Part shown: in pieces, positions 15,870 through 22,402 of the stretch | Numbering within the stretch: the stretch's first letter is position 1 | Layout: each line of letters starts with the position of its first letter | Origin: Lachnospiraceae bacterium | GTDB lineage: Bacteria > Bacillota_A > Clostridia > Lachnospirales > Lachnospiraceae | NCBI GenBank assembly: GCA_016291475.1 | Contig: JAEEXJ010000028.1 | Coordinates: forward strand, 1 to 33,274 | DNA: 33,274 bases | Direction of reading: 5' to 3' | Program-made: the position numbers and the translations under genes | Notes under the pieces: generated by a model | The model's input: only the letters and a program-made list of their open reading frames with translations | Told to the model about the DNA's origin: nothing | Databases searched by the model: none

Positions 15870-16523
15870 ATGTCATTAGATGTTATATTTTTAAAACTTA
15901 TGAGCGGTATGGGTGTGACGGTGTCGATCTTTCTGTTGACACTTGTCTTTTCCATACCGCTCGGTTTGCCTATATCTCTTGCCAGGATGAGTAAGAATAA
16001 GTTGCTTTCTTTACTTGCCGGAATTTATATTTCCGTCATGAGAGGAACGCCTCTTATGCTTCAGATCATCGTAATTTATTTCCTGCCTTTCTACGGCTTC
16101 GGATTAAATGTCACGGCAGGGTATCGTTTTGTTGCAGTAATAATCGCCTTTTCTTTAAACTATGCGGCTTATTTTGCGGAAATCTACAGATCGGGAATCC
16201 AGTCCATTCCGAAGGGTCAGTACGAGGCCGCCCAGATACTGGGATATTCGGGCCCACAGACATTTGTCAGGATCATAATGCCGCAGATGTTCAAAAGAGT
16301 ACTTCCCGCAATGACCAATGAGATCATAACTCTGGTTAAAGATACGTCTCTTTCTTTTGCGATAGCTACGGCGGAGATGTTTACCATGGCCAAGCAGATA
16401 GCTGCCAAGGAAGCCAGTCTGATGCCTCTTATGGCGGCCGGAGTTTTTTACTACATCTTCAATTTTATCGTAGCGATTGTCTGCAAAAAAGTTGAGAAAA
16501 GATACGACTACTACAAGATTTGA
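15870..16523 (+). CDS. Amino acid ABC transporter permease (HisM/GlnP type)
   Basis: 217 residues with about five membrane helices. The EAA loop that docks the ATPase is GQYEAAQILGYSGPQTFVRIIMPQ, followed by a conserved NEIITLVKDTSL segment. It begins three bases after the binding protein and ends three bases before the ATPase, so the three are translated together. One permease gene implies a homodimer in the membrane. Confidence 0.95.
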   Translation: MSLDVIFLKLMSGMGVTVSIFLLTLVFSIPLGLPISLARMSKNKLLSLLAGIYISVMRGTPLMLQIIVIYFLPFYGFGLNVTAGYRFVAVIIAFSLNYAAYFAEIYRSGIQSIPKGQYEAAQILGYSGPQTFVRIIMPQMFKRVLPAMTNEIITLVKDTSLSFAIATAEMFTMAKQIAAKEASLMPLMAAGVFYYIFNFIVAIVCKKVEKRYDYYKI

Positions 16524-16526
16524 CTT

Positions 16527-17282
16527 ATGGAATTATTGAAAGTTGAAAATTGCAGAAAGAGTTTTGACGGAGAGGAGATTCTTAAAGGCATCTCATTGTC
16601 CGTTGATCAGGGAGAAGTTGTTTCTGTGATCGGTCCTTCCGGTTCCGGAAAATCCACATTCTTAAGATGCGCATGCATGCTGGAAACAATGGATGGGGGT
16701 AACCTGTCCTATGAAGGAAAGGCTGCGGCACATGAAGAAAACGGACGTGTCATATATGCTCCGCATGACAAACTTAAGGAGATACGGAAGACCTTCGGGC
16801 TTGTGTTCCAGAACTTCAATCTGTTCCCTCATTACACGGTTCTTAAAAATGTTACCGAGCCTCAGATGATAGCGGGCAAGACTAAGGAAGAAGCTCAGAA
16901 GAAGGCTCTTGAATGCCTTGAAAAACTGGGTTTGTCTGATAAGGCAAATAACTATCCCTGCCAGCTTTCGGGAGGCCAGCAGCAGAGAGTGTCCATTGCA
17001 AGAGCGCTGGCTCTTGAACCCAAGGTTTTATTTTTTGATGAACCCACATCGGCCCTCGATCCCGAACTTACCGGAGAGGTTCTCAAGGTTATAAGGGATC
17101 TTGCAGCATTACATATGACTATGATCATCGTCACACACGAGATGAACTTTGCAAGGGATGTTTCCGACCGTATGATCTTTATGGAAAATGGTGTGATCCG
17201 TGCGGAAGGAAGTCCCGAAGAATTGTTTAATTCGGATGATGAGAGACTTAAGTCCTTCATGGGAAAACTTAACGGTAACTAA
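16527..17282 (+). CDS. Amino acid ABC transporter ATPase (HisP/GlnQ type)
   Basis: 251 residues. Walker A GPSGSGKST, Q-loop in FGLVFQNFNLFPHYTVLKNV, signature LSGGQQQRVSIARAL, Walker B VLFFDEPTSALDPE and the switch His in VTHEMNFARDV. A short insertion after the first strand (about residues 60-80, AAAHEENGRVIYAPHDK) is tolerated in this family. It energises the permease at 15870. A strong terminator follows directly after the stop. Confidence 0.96.
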   Translation: MELLKVENCRKSFDGEEILKGISLSVDQGEVVSVIGPSGSGKSTFLRCACMLETMDGGNLSYEGKAAAHEENGRVIYAPHDKLKEIRKTFGLVFQNFNLFPHYTVLKNVTEPQMIAGKTKEEAQKKALECLEKLGLSDKANNYPCQLSGGQQQRVSIARALALEPKVLFFDEPTSALDPELTGEVLKVIRDLAALHMTMIIVTHEMNFARDVSDRMIFMENGVIRAEGSPEELFNSDDERLKSFMGKLNGN

Positions 17283-17335
17283 AAAAGGTGCTGTCGCTCC
17301 GGATGAATTGAATCATCAGGGCGACAGCACCTTTT
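17283..17335 (+). terminator. Terminator of the ABC operon (hairpin family GGTGCTGTC)
   Basis: 15-bp stem AAAAGGTGCTGTCGC / GCGACAGCACCTTTT with a 23-base loop. A/T tracts on both sides make it able to act in both directions. It shares GGTGCTGTC/GACAGCACC with the hairpin at 18195. Confidence 0.85.
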
Positions 17336-17498
17336 AAAAGGTCTTAATACCCTGGATTTCGGTCTTTTTTTGTAAGTGTCTGTATTGAGGAACACTTTAA
17401 AAGACTGATACCTGATCAGAGTTATTAATTCGTCTGAATTATAAAAGATAATATAGTCTAGTAAGAGAATTCCCCACGACAAAGAAGGGAGCATGATT

Positions 17499-18119
17499 AT
17501 GGTGAAAAAAACTTTAACTATAGTGGCATTGGGGATGTTTGCTTTTATGCTATCTTGCTGTACGGATGGAGGATGTGAAGAGAAAAATGATGGGGTATTG
17601 TCCGAAGAGGATTCGTTTGAAAATGAATCATTCGATTTTTGCTGGATAGAAACTGAAACCAAACAGGATATATATAATAAGCTAAATTTAGCCATTCGAG
17701 CTGTTGATCAAGATACTTCTTATCACTTGGCAGACGATTTATCACTTTTAGAGACAACGGAACCTGTATATGCATATTGTCTGATTGATGATAAATTTGA
17801 GATGGTAACAATTTATTATCCAATTATTTATAAAGGGCATGTTGTAGCTATGGCGGATGGATATCGATATCTCGAAGGGAATTTCGATATAGATGTAATA
17901 CTTGGGGAAGCAGTTGATGAACTTGATAACAAAAATATAAGCATTCTCTTTGCAAATGGTGTTTATGCATATGATGGAGAAAAAATCACATTTCTTTATT
18001 ATAGTCTTGAATATGATGAAAATAACATAAATTGCCTTGATTCAGAAAAAGAGTATGATTTATCGAATATTCATGTAACAAACATGACCCATACAGAATT
18101 GCTGAATTATCCATTTTAA
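17499..18119 (+). CDS. Unknown lipoprotein, AT-rich
   Basis: 206 residues from the ATG at 17499, which has AGGGAG seven bases upstream; the ATG at 17493 is too close. Signal VKKTLTIVALGMFAFMLSC with a lipid-attachment Cys at 20, then an acidic linker (EEKNDGVLSEEDSFENE). The rest is a mixed alpha/beta domain (YAYCLIDDKFEMVTIYYPII, GHVVAMADGYRYLEG) that I do not recognise; it resembles the repeat-less secreted domains often seen in Lachnospiraceae. It is visibly more AT-rich, with different codon use (ata, aat, tta), than the adjacent ABC operon. It stands alone between two related terminator hairpins. Likely acquired; function unknown. Confidence 0.75.
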   Translation: MVKKTLTIVALGMFAFMLSCCTDGGCEEKNDGVLSEEDSFENESFDFCWIETETKQDIYNKLNLAIRAVDQDTSYHLADDLSLLETTEPVYAYCLIDDKFEMVTIYYPIIYKGHVVAMADGYRYLEGNFDIDVILGEAVDELDNKNISILFANGVYAYDGEKITFLYYSLEYDENNINCLDSEKEYDLSNIHVTNMTHTELLNYPF

Positions 18120-18194
18120 AGTTTAATTGAGAATTTCTATTTAGAAAGATAATTAAAGAGGTTATAACTTGTTGGTATTGATTTGTTATGAAAT

Positions 18195-18236
18195 AAAGGT
18201 GCTGTCACACTGTTTATTGTGACAGCACCTTTTTTG
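18195..18236. terminator. Bidirectional terminator (hairpin family GGTGCTGTC)
   Basis: 15-bp stem AAAGGTGCTGTCACA / TGTGACAGCACCTTT with an 8-base loop and T run. It serves the lipoprotein gene and, on the minus strand, the gene at 18245-18829. Confidence 0.85.
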
Positions 18237-18244
18237 TACTTTCA

Positions 18245-18829
18245 TCATTCTTCTATCAGCACTGACTCCGGAGTAAAAAACATATCCTTTCCGATGAGTC
18301 CCATTACCGCACCGCGGTTATATCTGCTGTTGCAAGCTTCCACCAGGGTGTTTTCAAGTTCTTCCATGGAGGGCTCTACATATTTCTTTTGGGATTTGTA
18401 GTTTGCAAAGTTAGCTATAGTGATGATCGAATAGGGCATCATTCCGAACAATCCGACAAAGAGAAGCAGCTGAAAAGGCAGAACTCCGGTGCCAGCCAAT
18501 CCCACGAAGCCGGCAATGGCCATTATCATGAAGATTGAAAGTTTCTTCATACTGCTTAAAAATGCATCGAATTTTCTGTCGGAATCATTGAGATACTTTT
18601 CAGCGCAGCATGAGCAATATCCGCCCCAGCACTTGACCCAGTTGCCATGTGCAGTGGTCTCAATCTTATTATCATCCATTACGCTGCGTTCAAGCTTTTT
18701 GTGAACGCAGGAATAATCGCCTCCGAAAAAAGGAATGGGACGAAGCTCTTTTCCGCACTTCGGACATACATCCCCTTCTTTAAGATCGACATAATAAAGA
18801 TCTGTATCACCGTAAATCAGTCTTTCCAT
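18245..18829 (-). CDS. Zinc-ribbon membrane protein of unknown function
   Basis: 194 residues. N-terminal ribbon CPKCGKEL, a further cluster CVHKK...CWGGYCSCC with six Cys in about 75 residues, then two membrane helices (about 96-140: LSIFMIMAIAGFVGLAGT and FQLLLFVGLFGMMPYSII) and a cytoplasmic-looking tail with NSRYNRG. No enzyme motif. GGAG before the ATG and a good promoter upstream. It resembles in plan, not in sequence, the zinc-ribbon protein at 10493. Function unknown. Confidence 0.75.
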   Translation of the reverse strand: MERLIYGDTDLYYVDLKEGDVCPKCGKELRPIPFFGGDYSCVHKKLERSVMDDNKIETTAHGNWVKCWGGYCSCCAEKYLNDSDRKFDAFLSSMKKLSIFMIMAIAGFVGLAGTGVLPFQLLLFVGLFGMMPYSIITIANFANYKSQKKYVEPSMEELENTLVEACNSRYNRGAVMGLIGKDMFFTPESVLIEE

Positions 18830-18871
18830 TTCAATCTCCTGCTTTTTAAAGGTGGTGCGTTTACTTAATAC

Positions 18872-18900
18872 ATTGTATGTTTTATCGGGCGGCGAATCAA
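18872..18900 (-). promoter_or_regulatory. Promoter of the 18245-18829 gene
   Basis: Read on the minus strand: -35 TTGATT (18900-18895), 17-base spacer, -10 TACAAT (18877-18872). About 43 bases before the start codon. Confidence 0.7.
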
Positions 18901-18969
18901 TAGATAGGGGAGAGGTCTTTCTATTATTTCATTTTGACAGTAAAAGTGCCCGGAGATAAAATAAATATC

Positions 18970-19632
18970 ATGTCAAAACCAGTCAGGTGGACAATATGTA
19001 TATGGTGCTTTCTTTATGCTGTGATAATGATTATAGCACTTAAATATGAAAGCAGCGTTCCCATAGGAGAGCTTGGAAGTATCAATCTGCATGCCCTGAA
19101 CAATGCATTCAGGGAGCTGTTTCATTATGAGCAAGCGGGAGGATATTTCAGGTCTCTTTATATTTTTACTGAGATTTTGGGCGCGGTTTCAATTCTTGCC
19201 TGCATTTTCTGGACCGGTCTCGGTATTAAGGATCTGATAAAGTATCGTGATATTAATGATGTTGATAAGAGTATCTTTGCCACATGGCTTTTGTATGCCC
19301 TTGCACTCATCGTGTGGTTTATAACTCAGAAGCTGTCGGTACATTACGCTCCGGTATCGGTGCATCCCAAGAGTGCACTCGTGGTTTCTTTTCCCTGCGG
19401 GAATACATTTCTGATAATCATATCAATGTGCAGTTCCATATATCTGATCGGTTATTTCCTGGAGGAAAAGAAGAGAGCTGTCCTGATCCTTCGCATAATC
19501 TGCATAGCAATACTTGTTTTTGGAATTGTTTTAAGGATGATATGCGGAACAAACTATCTGACTGACATCCTTGGTGCCATCGGATTCGCTGTTCCCGCGG
19601 TGGTGCTGTATTCCTTTGTCTGTGACGTGTGA
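18970..19632 (+). CDS. PAP2-like membrane protein with a degenerate active site
   Basis: About 220 residues with five or six membrane helices. The order of elements follows PAP2 (lipid phosphate) phosphatases: a helix pair, a loop KLSVHYAPVSVHP, SFPCGNT at the place of the family's SFPSGH, and CGTNYLTDILGAIG at the place of R-x5-H-Y-x-T-D-V-x-A-G. The two catalytic His are replaced (Asn in SFPCGNT; Asn before YLTD), so phosphatase activity is doubtful. I chose ATG 18970, although GGAG is 14 bases upstream; a TTG at 18934 would add twelve residues. The family call rests on motif shape and is moderate. No operon partner: it diverges from the zinc-ribbon gene and converges on the HipA-like kinase. 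Confidence 0.6.
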   Translation: MSKPVRWTICIWCFLYAVIMIIALKYESSVPIGELGSINLHALNNAFRELFHYEQAGGYFRSLYIFTEILGAVSILACIFWTGLGIKDLIKYRDINDVDKSIFATWLLYALALIVWFITQKLSVHYAPVSVHPKSALVVSFPCGNTFLIIISMCSSIYLIGYFLEEKKRAVLILRIICIAILVFGIVLRMICGTNYLTDILGAIGFAVPAVVLYSFVCDV

Positions 19633-19654
19633 AACGGAATTGAATAAATATATT

Positions 19655-20404
19655 TCATACGTCGCATAGTTTATATAATCTTGAGTACACATTATCTGAG
19701 CCCGGATCTTTGGTTCGCAGATATTTTTTTATTGCGGGAATGTTTAGTTTTAAAGTGGATTTCGATTCGAGATAAGATCTGTTCAGTTCAAAGCTTCCGC
19801 TGAATGCTTTTGCAAATGCCTTACTTTTGTTATCGGTTATATTTTTATCGGGATCATACTTTGAGTTTCCGATGAACAGGCTTTTTCCGTTATCAAATAT
19901 CGGGGCCGGGCGAAATCCCGCCCCATCATATATAAGTCCCAGATTGTTGAAATGCCTGTCTTCATTGAGGATCAGTGCATCCAGCACAAAAGTATTGGCG
20001 AGGTAAGTTGATATGTCCAGCTTGGTATTCTTTTTAACAAAATCAAGAATGTATTCAATCGCATCGTCATAATCCATTTTGGATGTAACTGCTGCAGGGT
20101 CGGTGCCGGAGATGTTAAAATGCAACCGGTATAGAGTTATAAACGATTCGCCGGAAGCGAGAAAATCATTGCTGACACATCCGGTTTCACCATTGATACG
20201 AAGGCTTTTATAAGATACATATTCATTTTGATCGAAATCGCTGATATCCAAAATGCGGGAGACCAGTTCCTCGCAGGATCCCTCGCCGCCGTATCTGTCG
20301 ATCTTGTACCATTTGTTTTCAAAATAATATTTTATCTGAGTTCCGTCACTTGTTCCGTTATCGTTTATCAGATATCTGCTGTCAATGGAAATATCAGGAA
20401 GCAT
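19655..20404 (-). CDS. HipA/HipT-like serine/threonine kinase (toxin-type)
   Basis: 249 residues, matching only the kinase core of HipA. Gly-rich loop DNGTSDGTQ (15-23), probable ATP lysine K34 in KWYKIDR, helix Glu E46, catalytic loop LNEDRHFNNLG (D149, N154) and metal-binding Asp D171 in APIFDNGKSLF. HipA enzymes phosphorylate tRNA synthetases (GltX, or TrpS for HipT) and halt growth; the target here is unknown. The N-terminal subdomain of full HipA (about 100 residues) is missing and seems to be part of the upstream protein. The gene overlaps the end of the HTH gene by 11 bases and has GGAGG before its ATG, so translation is coupled. Its promoter is the operator-promoter at 20984-21013. 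Confidence 0.85.
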   Translation of the reverse strand: MLPDISIDSRYLINDNGTSDGTQIKYYFENKWYKIDRYGGEGSCEELVSRILDISDFDQNEYVSYKSLRINGETGCVSNDFLASGESFITLYRLHFNISGTDPAAVTSKMDYDDAIEYILDFVKKNTKLDISTYLANTFVLDALILNEDRHFNNLGLIYDGAGFRPAPIFDNGKSLFIGNSKYDPDKNITDNKSKAFAKAFSGSFELNRSYLESKSTLKLNIPAIKKYLRTKDPGSDNVYSRLYKLCDV

Positions 20405-20978
20405 AGAAACCTCCCGTAAGTGTTTTATAGTTTATAGTCTCTCCTTCGAATTTGAACCATGTCTTATCCTGAATCATTTTTCCGTGTGTTTTCTTGCATA
20501 TCTCATAGGGATTATATTCTGACAGGCCCAGAGCATTCAGCAGTTTATCGGCATCAGTTCTTTTTTCATCAAAGCATCTGTCTTTGAGTATCTGGCCGAA
20601 TACAAATCTGGGAATCGTATCTGCATAGAAGATCTGTTTGGCGGGGTGGAGTATAAATCTGTCGGCATGAATTTCTTTCTCATCGACAGTAACTGAAGAA
20701 ATAACTTCATCTTCCCACATTAGTAAGAAATTCGGAAATGCTGCCTTATCCTTCGGGTCTGAAAGAGCATATTCCAATGTTCGATACAGTTCGTCCATTG
20801 ACATCCCTGTAAATCTGGCCAGTTTATAGAGTGTTTCGCCCGTAGCGTCGCTAATATCTTTTTTTCCGGTAAAAATATAGTAGACGGTAGAATAAGCCAC
20901 ACCTGAGCGCTCACTCAGAGTGTGGAGATTAAGGGAATAGGCTTTTAATCTGTCGTATAAAAGAGTGTTTTTATTCAT
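20394..20978 (-). CDS. XRE-type HTH antitoxin with a HipS-like C-terminal domain
   Basis: 194 residues. Residues about 5-65 form a Cro/CI helix-turn-helix (LHTLSERSGVAYSTVYYIFTG...LYKLARFTGMSMDEL). The C-terminal part (about 90-194) contains IHADRFILHPAKQIFY...FGQILKDRCF...LLNALGLSEYNPYEICKKTHG, whose last segment looks like the LGL-S-x-D-P-F-x-L-L strand-helix of the HipA N-terminal subdomain (HipS in HipBST systems). So I read it as a HipB-HipS fusion paired with HipT; the HTH part is clear and the HipS part is inference. The ATG has no ribosome site and lies where a transcript from the promoter would begin. Likely represses its own operon through the palindrome. Confidence 0.8.
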   Translation of the reverse strand: MNKNTLLYDRLKAYSLNLHTLSERSGVAYSTVYYIFTGKKDISDATGETLYKLARFTGMSMDELYRTLEYALSDPKDKAAFPNFLLMWEDEVISSVTVDEKEIHADRFILHPAKQIFYADTIPRFVFGQILKDRCFDEKRTDADKLLNALGLSEYNPYEICKKTHGKMIQDKTWFKFEGETINYKTLTGGFYAS

Positions 20979-20983
20979 GTTTA

Positions 20984-21013
20984 AATTTTATCGCAGTTGC
21001 GATAAAATTACAA
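20984..21013 (-). promoter_or_regulatory. Operator-promoter of the HipA-like module; leaderless start
   Basis: A perfect 12-bp inverted repeat AATTTTATCGCA-GT-TGCGATAAAATT covers 20984-21009. On the minus strand it overlays -35 TTGTAA (21013-21008), a 17-base spacer and -10 TAAAAT (20990-20985). The ATG at 20978 begins seven bases after the -10, at the expected transcription start. A bound repressor would cover the whole promoter. Confidence 0.75.
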
Positions 21014-21056
21014 TCCGGCATGAAAAGACACAGCGTAAGCCATCTCCCTGTTTTCA

Positions 21057-21120
21057 TTGCAAGAAAGCCGTTTTTGTGCTAAAATTTAACGGATTTTGTG
21101 GAAAAAACATATATTAAAGT
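21057..21120 (+). promoter_or_regulatory. Promoter and leader box of hisS
   Basis: -35 TTGCAA (21057-21062), 17-base spacer ending TGTGC, -10 TAAAAT (21080-21085). ATTAAAGT follows at 21113-21120. It closely matches the leader of the amino acid ABC operon. No T-box structure fits in the short leader. Confidence 0.75.
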
Positions 21121-21142
21121 AAAGAAATGTTGAGGAACATAT

Positions 21143-22402
21143 ATGGCACTTAATAAGAAGCCCGTTACGGGTATGAAAGATATACTTCCCGAGGAGATGG
21201 CCATCAGGGAGTACGTACAGAAGGTTATAAGCGAAACCTATGCGGGATTCGGATTCACCAGAATTGAGACTCCCTGCGTTGAGACCATCGAGAATCTGAC
21301 CTCAAAGTCCGGAGGAGATAACGAAAAGCTGATCTTCAGGATCCTTAAAAGAGGTGAGAAGCTTAATCTTGAAACTGCTAAGACTCAGGATGATCTGGTG
21401 GATTCGGGACTTCGCTACGATCTGACGGTTCCCCTCGTAAGATATTATTCCAACAATTCATCCGTTCTTCCTGCTCCTTTTAAGGCACTTCAGATGGGAA
21501 ATGTGTGGAGAGCGGACCGCCCCCAGAGAGGCCGTTACAGACAGTTCATGCAGTGTGACATCGATATCCTCGGTGAAGCGGATAACCTTGCGGAAATCGA
21601 GCTGATCCTTGCTACGACAACCACTCTCGGAAAGCTTGATTTTAAGGGATTCGAGATCAGGATAAATGACAGAAGACTTCTCAAAGCCATGGCCGCGTGG
21701 GCGGGTTTTGCAGAGAGCGATTACGACAGTGTTTTCATTACCATCGATAAGATGGATAAGATCGGAATTGACGGAGTAAAGTCAGAGCTGCTTGAAAACG
21801 GGTATGCTGCAGAGACCGTTGAAAAGTACGTTGATCTGTTAAATAAAGCCGTTAAGGGTGAAGCCACTCTCGCAAACATCATGGATACAGTAGGTGAAGA
21901 ACTCGCCAAGGATCCCGTTACCAATCTTGAAGAGATAATCAGTGCGGTTGAAAGCTCAAAGCAGGCAGATTTCAAGATGGTATTCGATCCCACTCTTGTA
22001 AGAGGAATGTCTTATTACACGGGTACTATTTTTGAGATAGCGATTCCCGAGTTCGGCGGAAGCTGCGGAGGCGGCGGAAGATACGATGAGATGGTTGGCA
22101 AGTTCACCGGTCAGAGCGTACCTGCCTGCGGATTCTCCATCGGATTTGAGAGGATCGTACTTCTGCTTACCGAGAAGGGATTCAAGGTTCCCGGAAGCGG
22201 AGAAGGCAAAGCATATCTGATCGAAAAGGGAATCTCCGGAGACCGCCTCAGCGAGATACTTGCAAAGGCAGCGGATGAGAGAAAAGCCGGTAAGAAGATC
22301 CTTACCGTCAGAATGAATAAGAACAAGAAGTTCCAGAAAGAGCAGCTTACAAAAGCCGGCTATACAGAATTTGAGGACTTCTACAGGGAGGCACTGAAAT
22401 GA
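21143..22402 (+). CDS. hisS: Histidyl-tRNA synthetase
   Basis: Charges tRNA-His with histidine; class II. 419 residues. Class II motif 2 is RADRPQRGRYRQF, histidine-specific strands are LVRGMSYYTGTIFE and GSCGGGGRYDEMVGKF, and motif 3 is ACGFSIGFERIVLLL. The C-terminal anticodon-binding domain (after about residue 345) is short and weakly conserved (KAYLIEKGISGDR...RMNKNKKFQKEQL), a form I have seen in Lachnospiraceae HisS. AGGA eight bases before the ATG. Its stop overlaps the aspS start by four bases (ATGA), the usual Firmicutes hisS-aspS pair. Confidence 0.97.
   Translation: MALNKKPVTGMKDILPEEMAIREYVQKVISETYAGFGFTRIETPCVETIENLTSKSGGDNEKLIFRILKRGEKLNLETAKTQDDLVDSGLRYDLTVPLVRYYSNNSSVLPAPFKALQMGNVWRADRPQRGRYRQFMQCDIDILGEADNLAEIELILATTTTLGKLDFKGFEIRINDRRLLKAMAAWAGFAESDYDSVFITIDKMDKIGIDGVKSELLENGYAAETVEKYVDLLNKAVKGEATLANIMDTVGEELAKDPVTNLEEIISAVESSKQADFKMVFDPTLVRGMSYYTGTIFEIAIPEFGGSCGGGGRYDEMVGKFTGQSVPACGFSIGFERIVLLLTEKGFKVPGSGEGKAYLIEKGISGDRLSEILAKAADERKAGKKILTVRMNKNKKFQKEQLTKAGYTEFEDFYREALK

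Noticed and set aside
21086..21142. T-box leader for hisS
   Set aside because: The leader is under 60 bases and has no T-box sequence or antiterminator.
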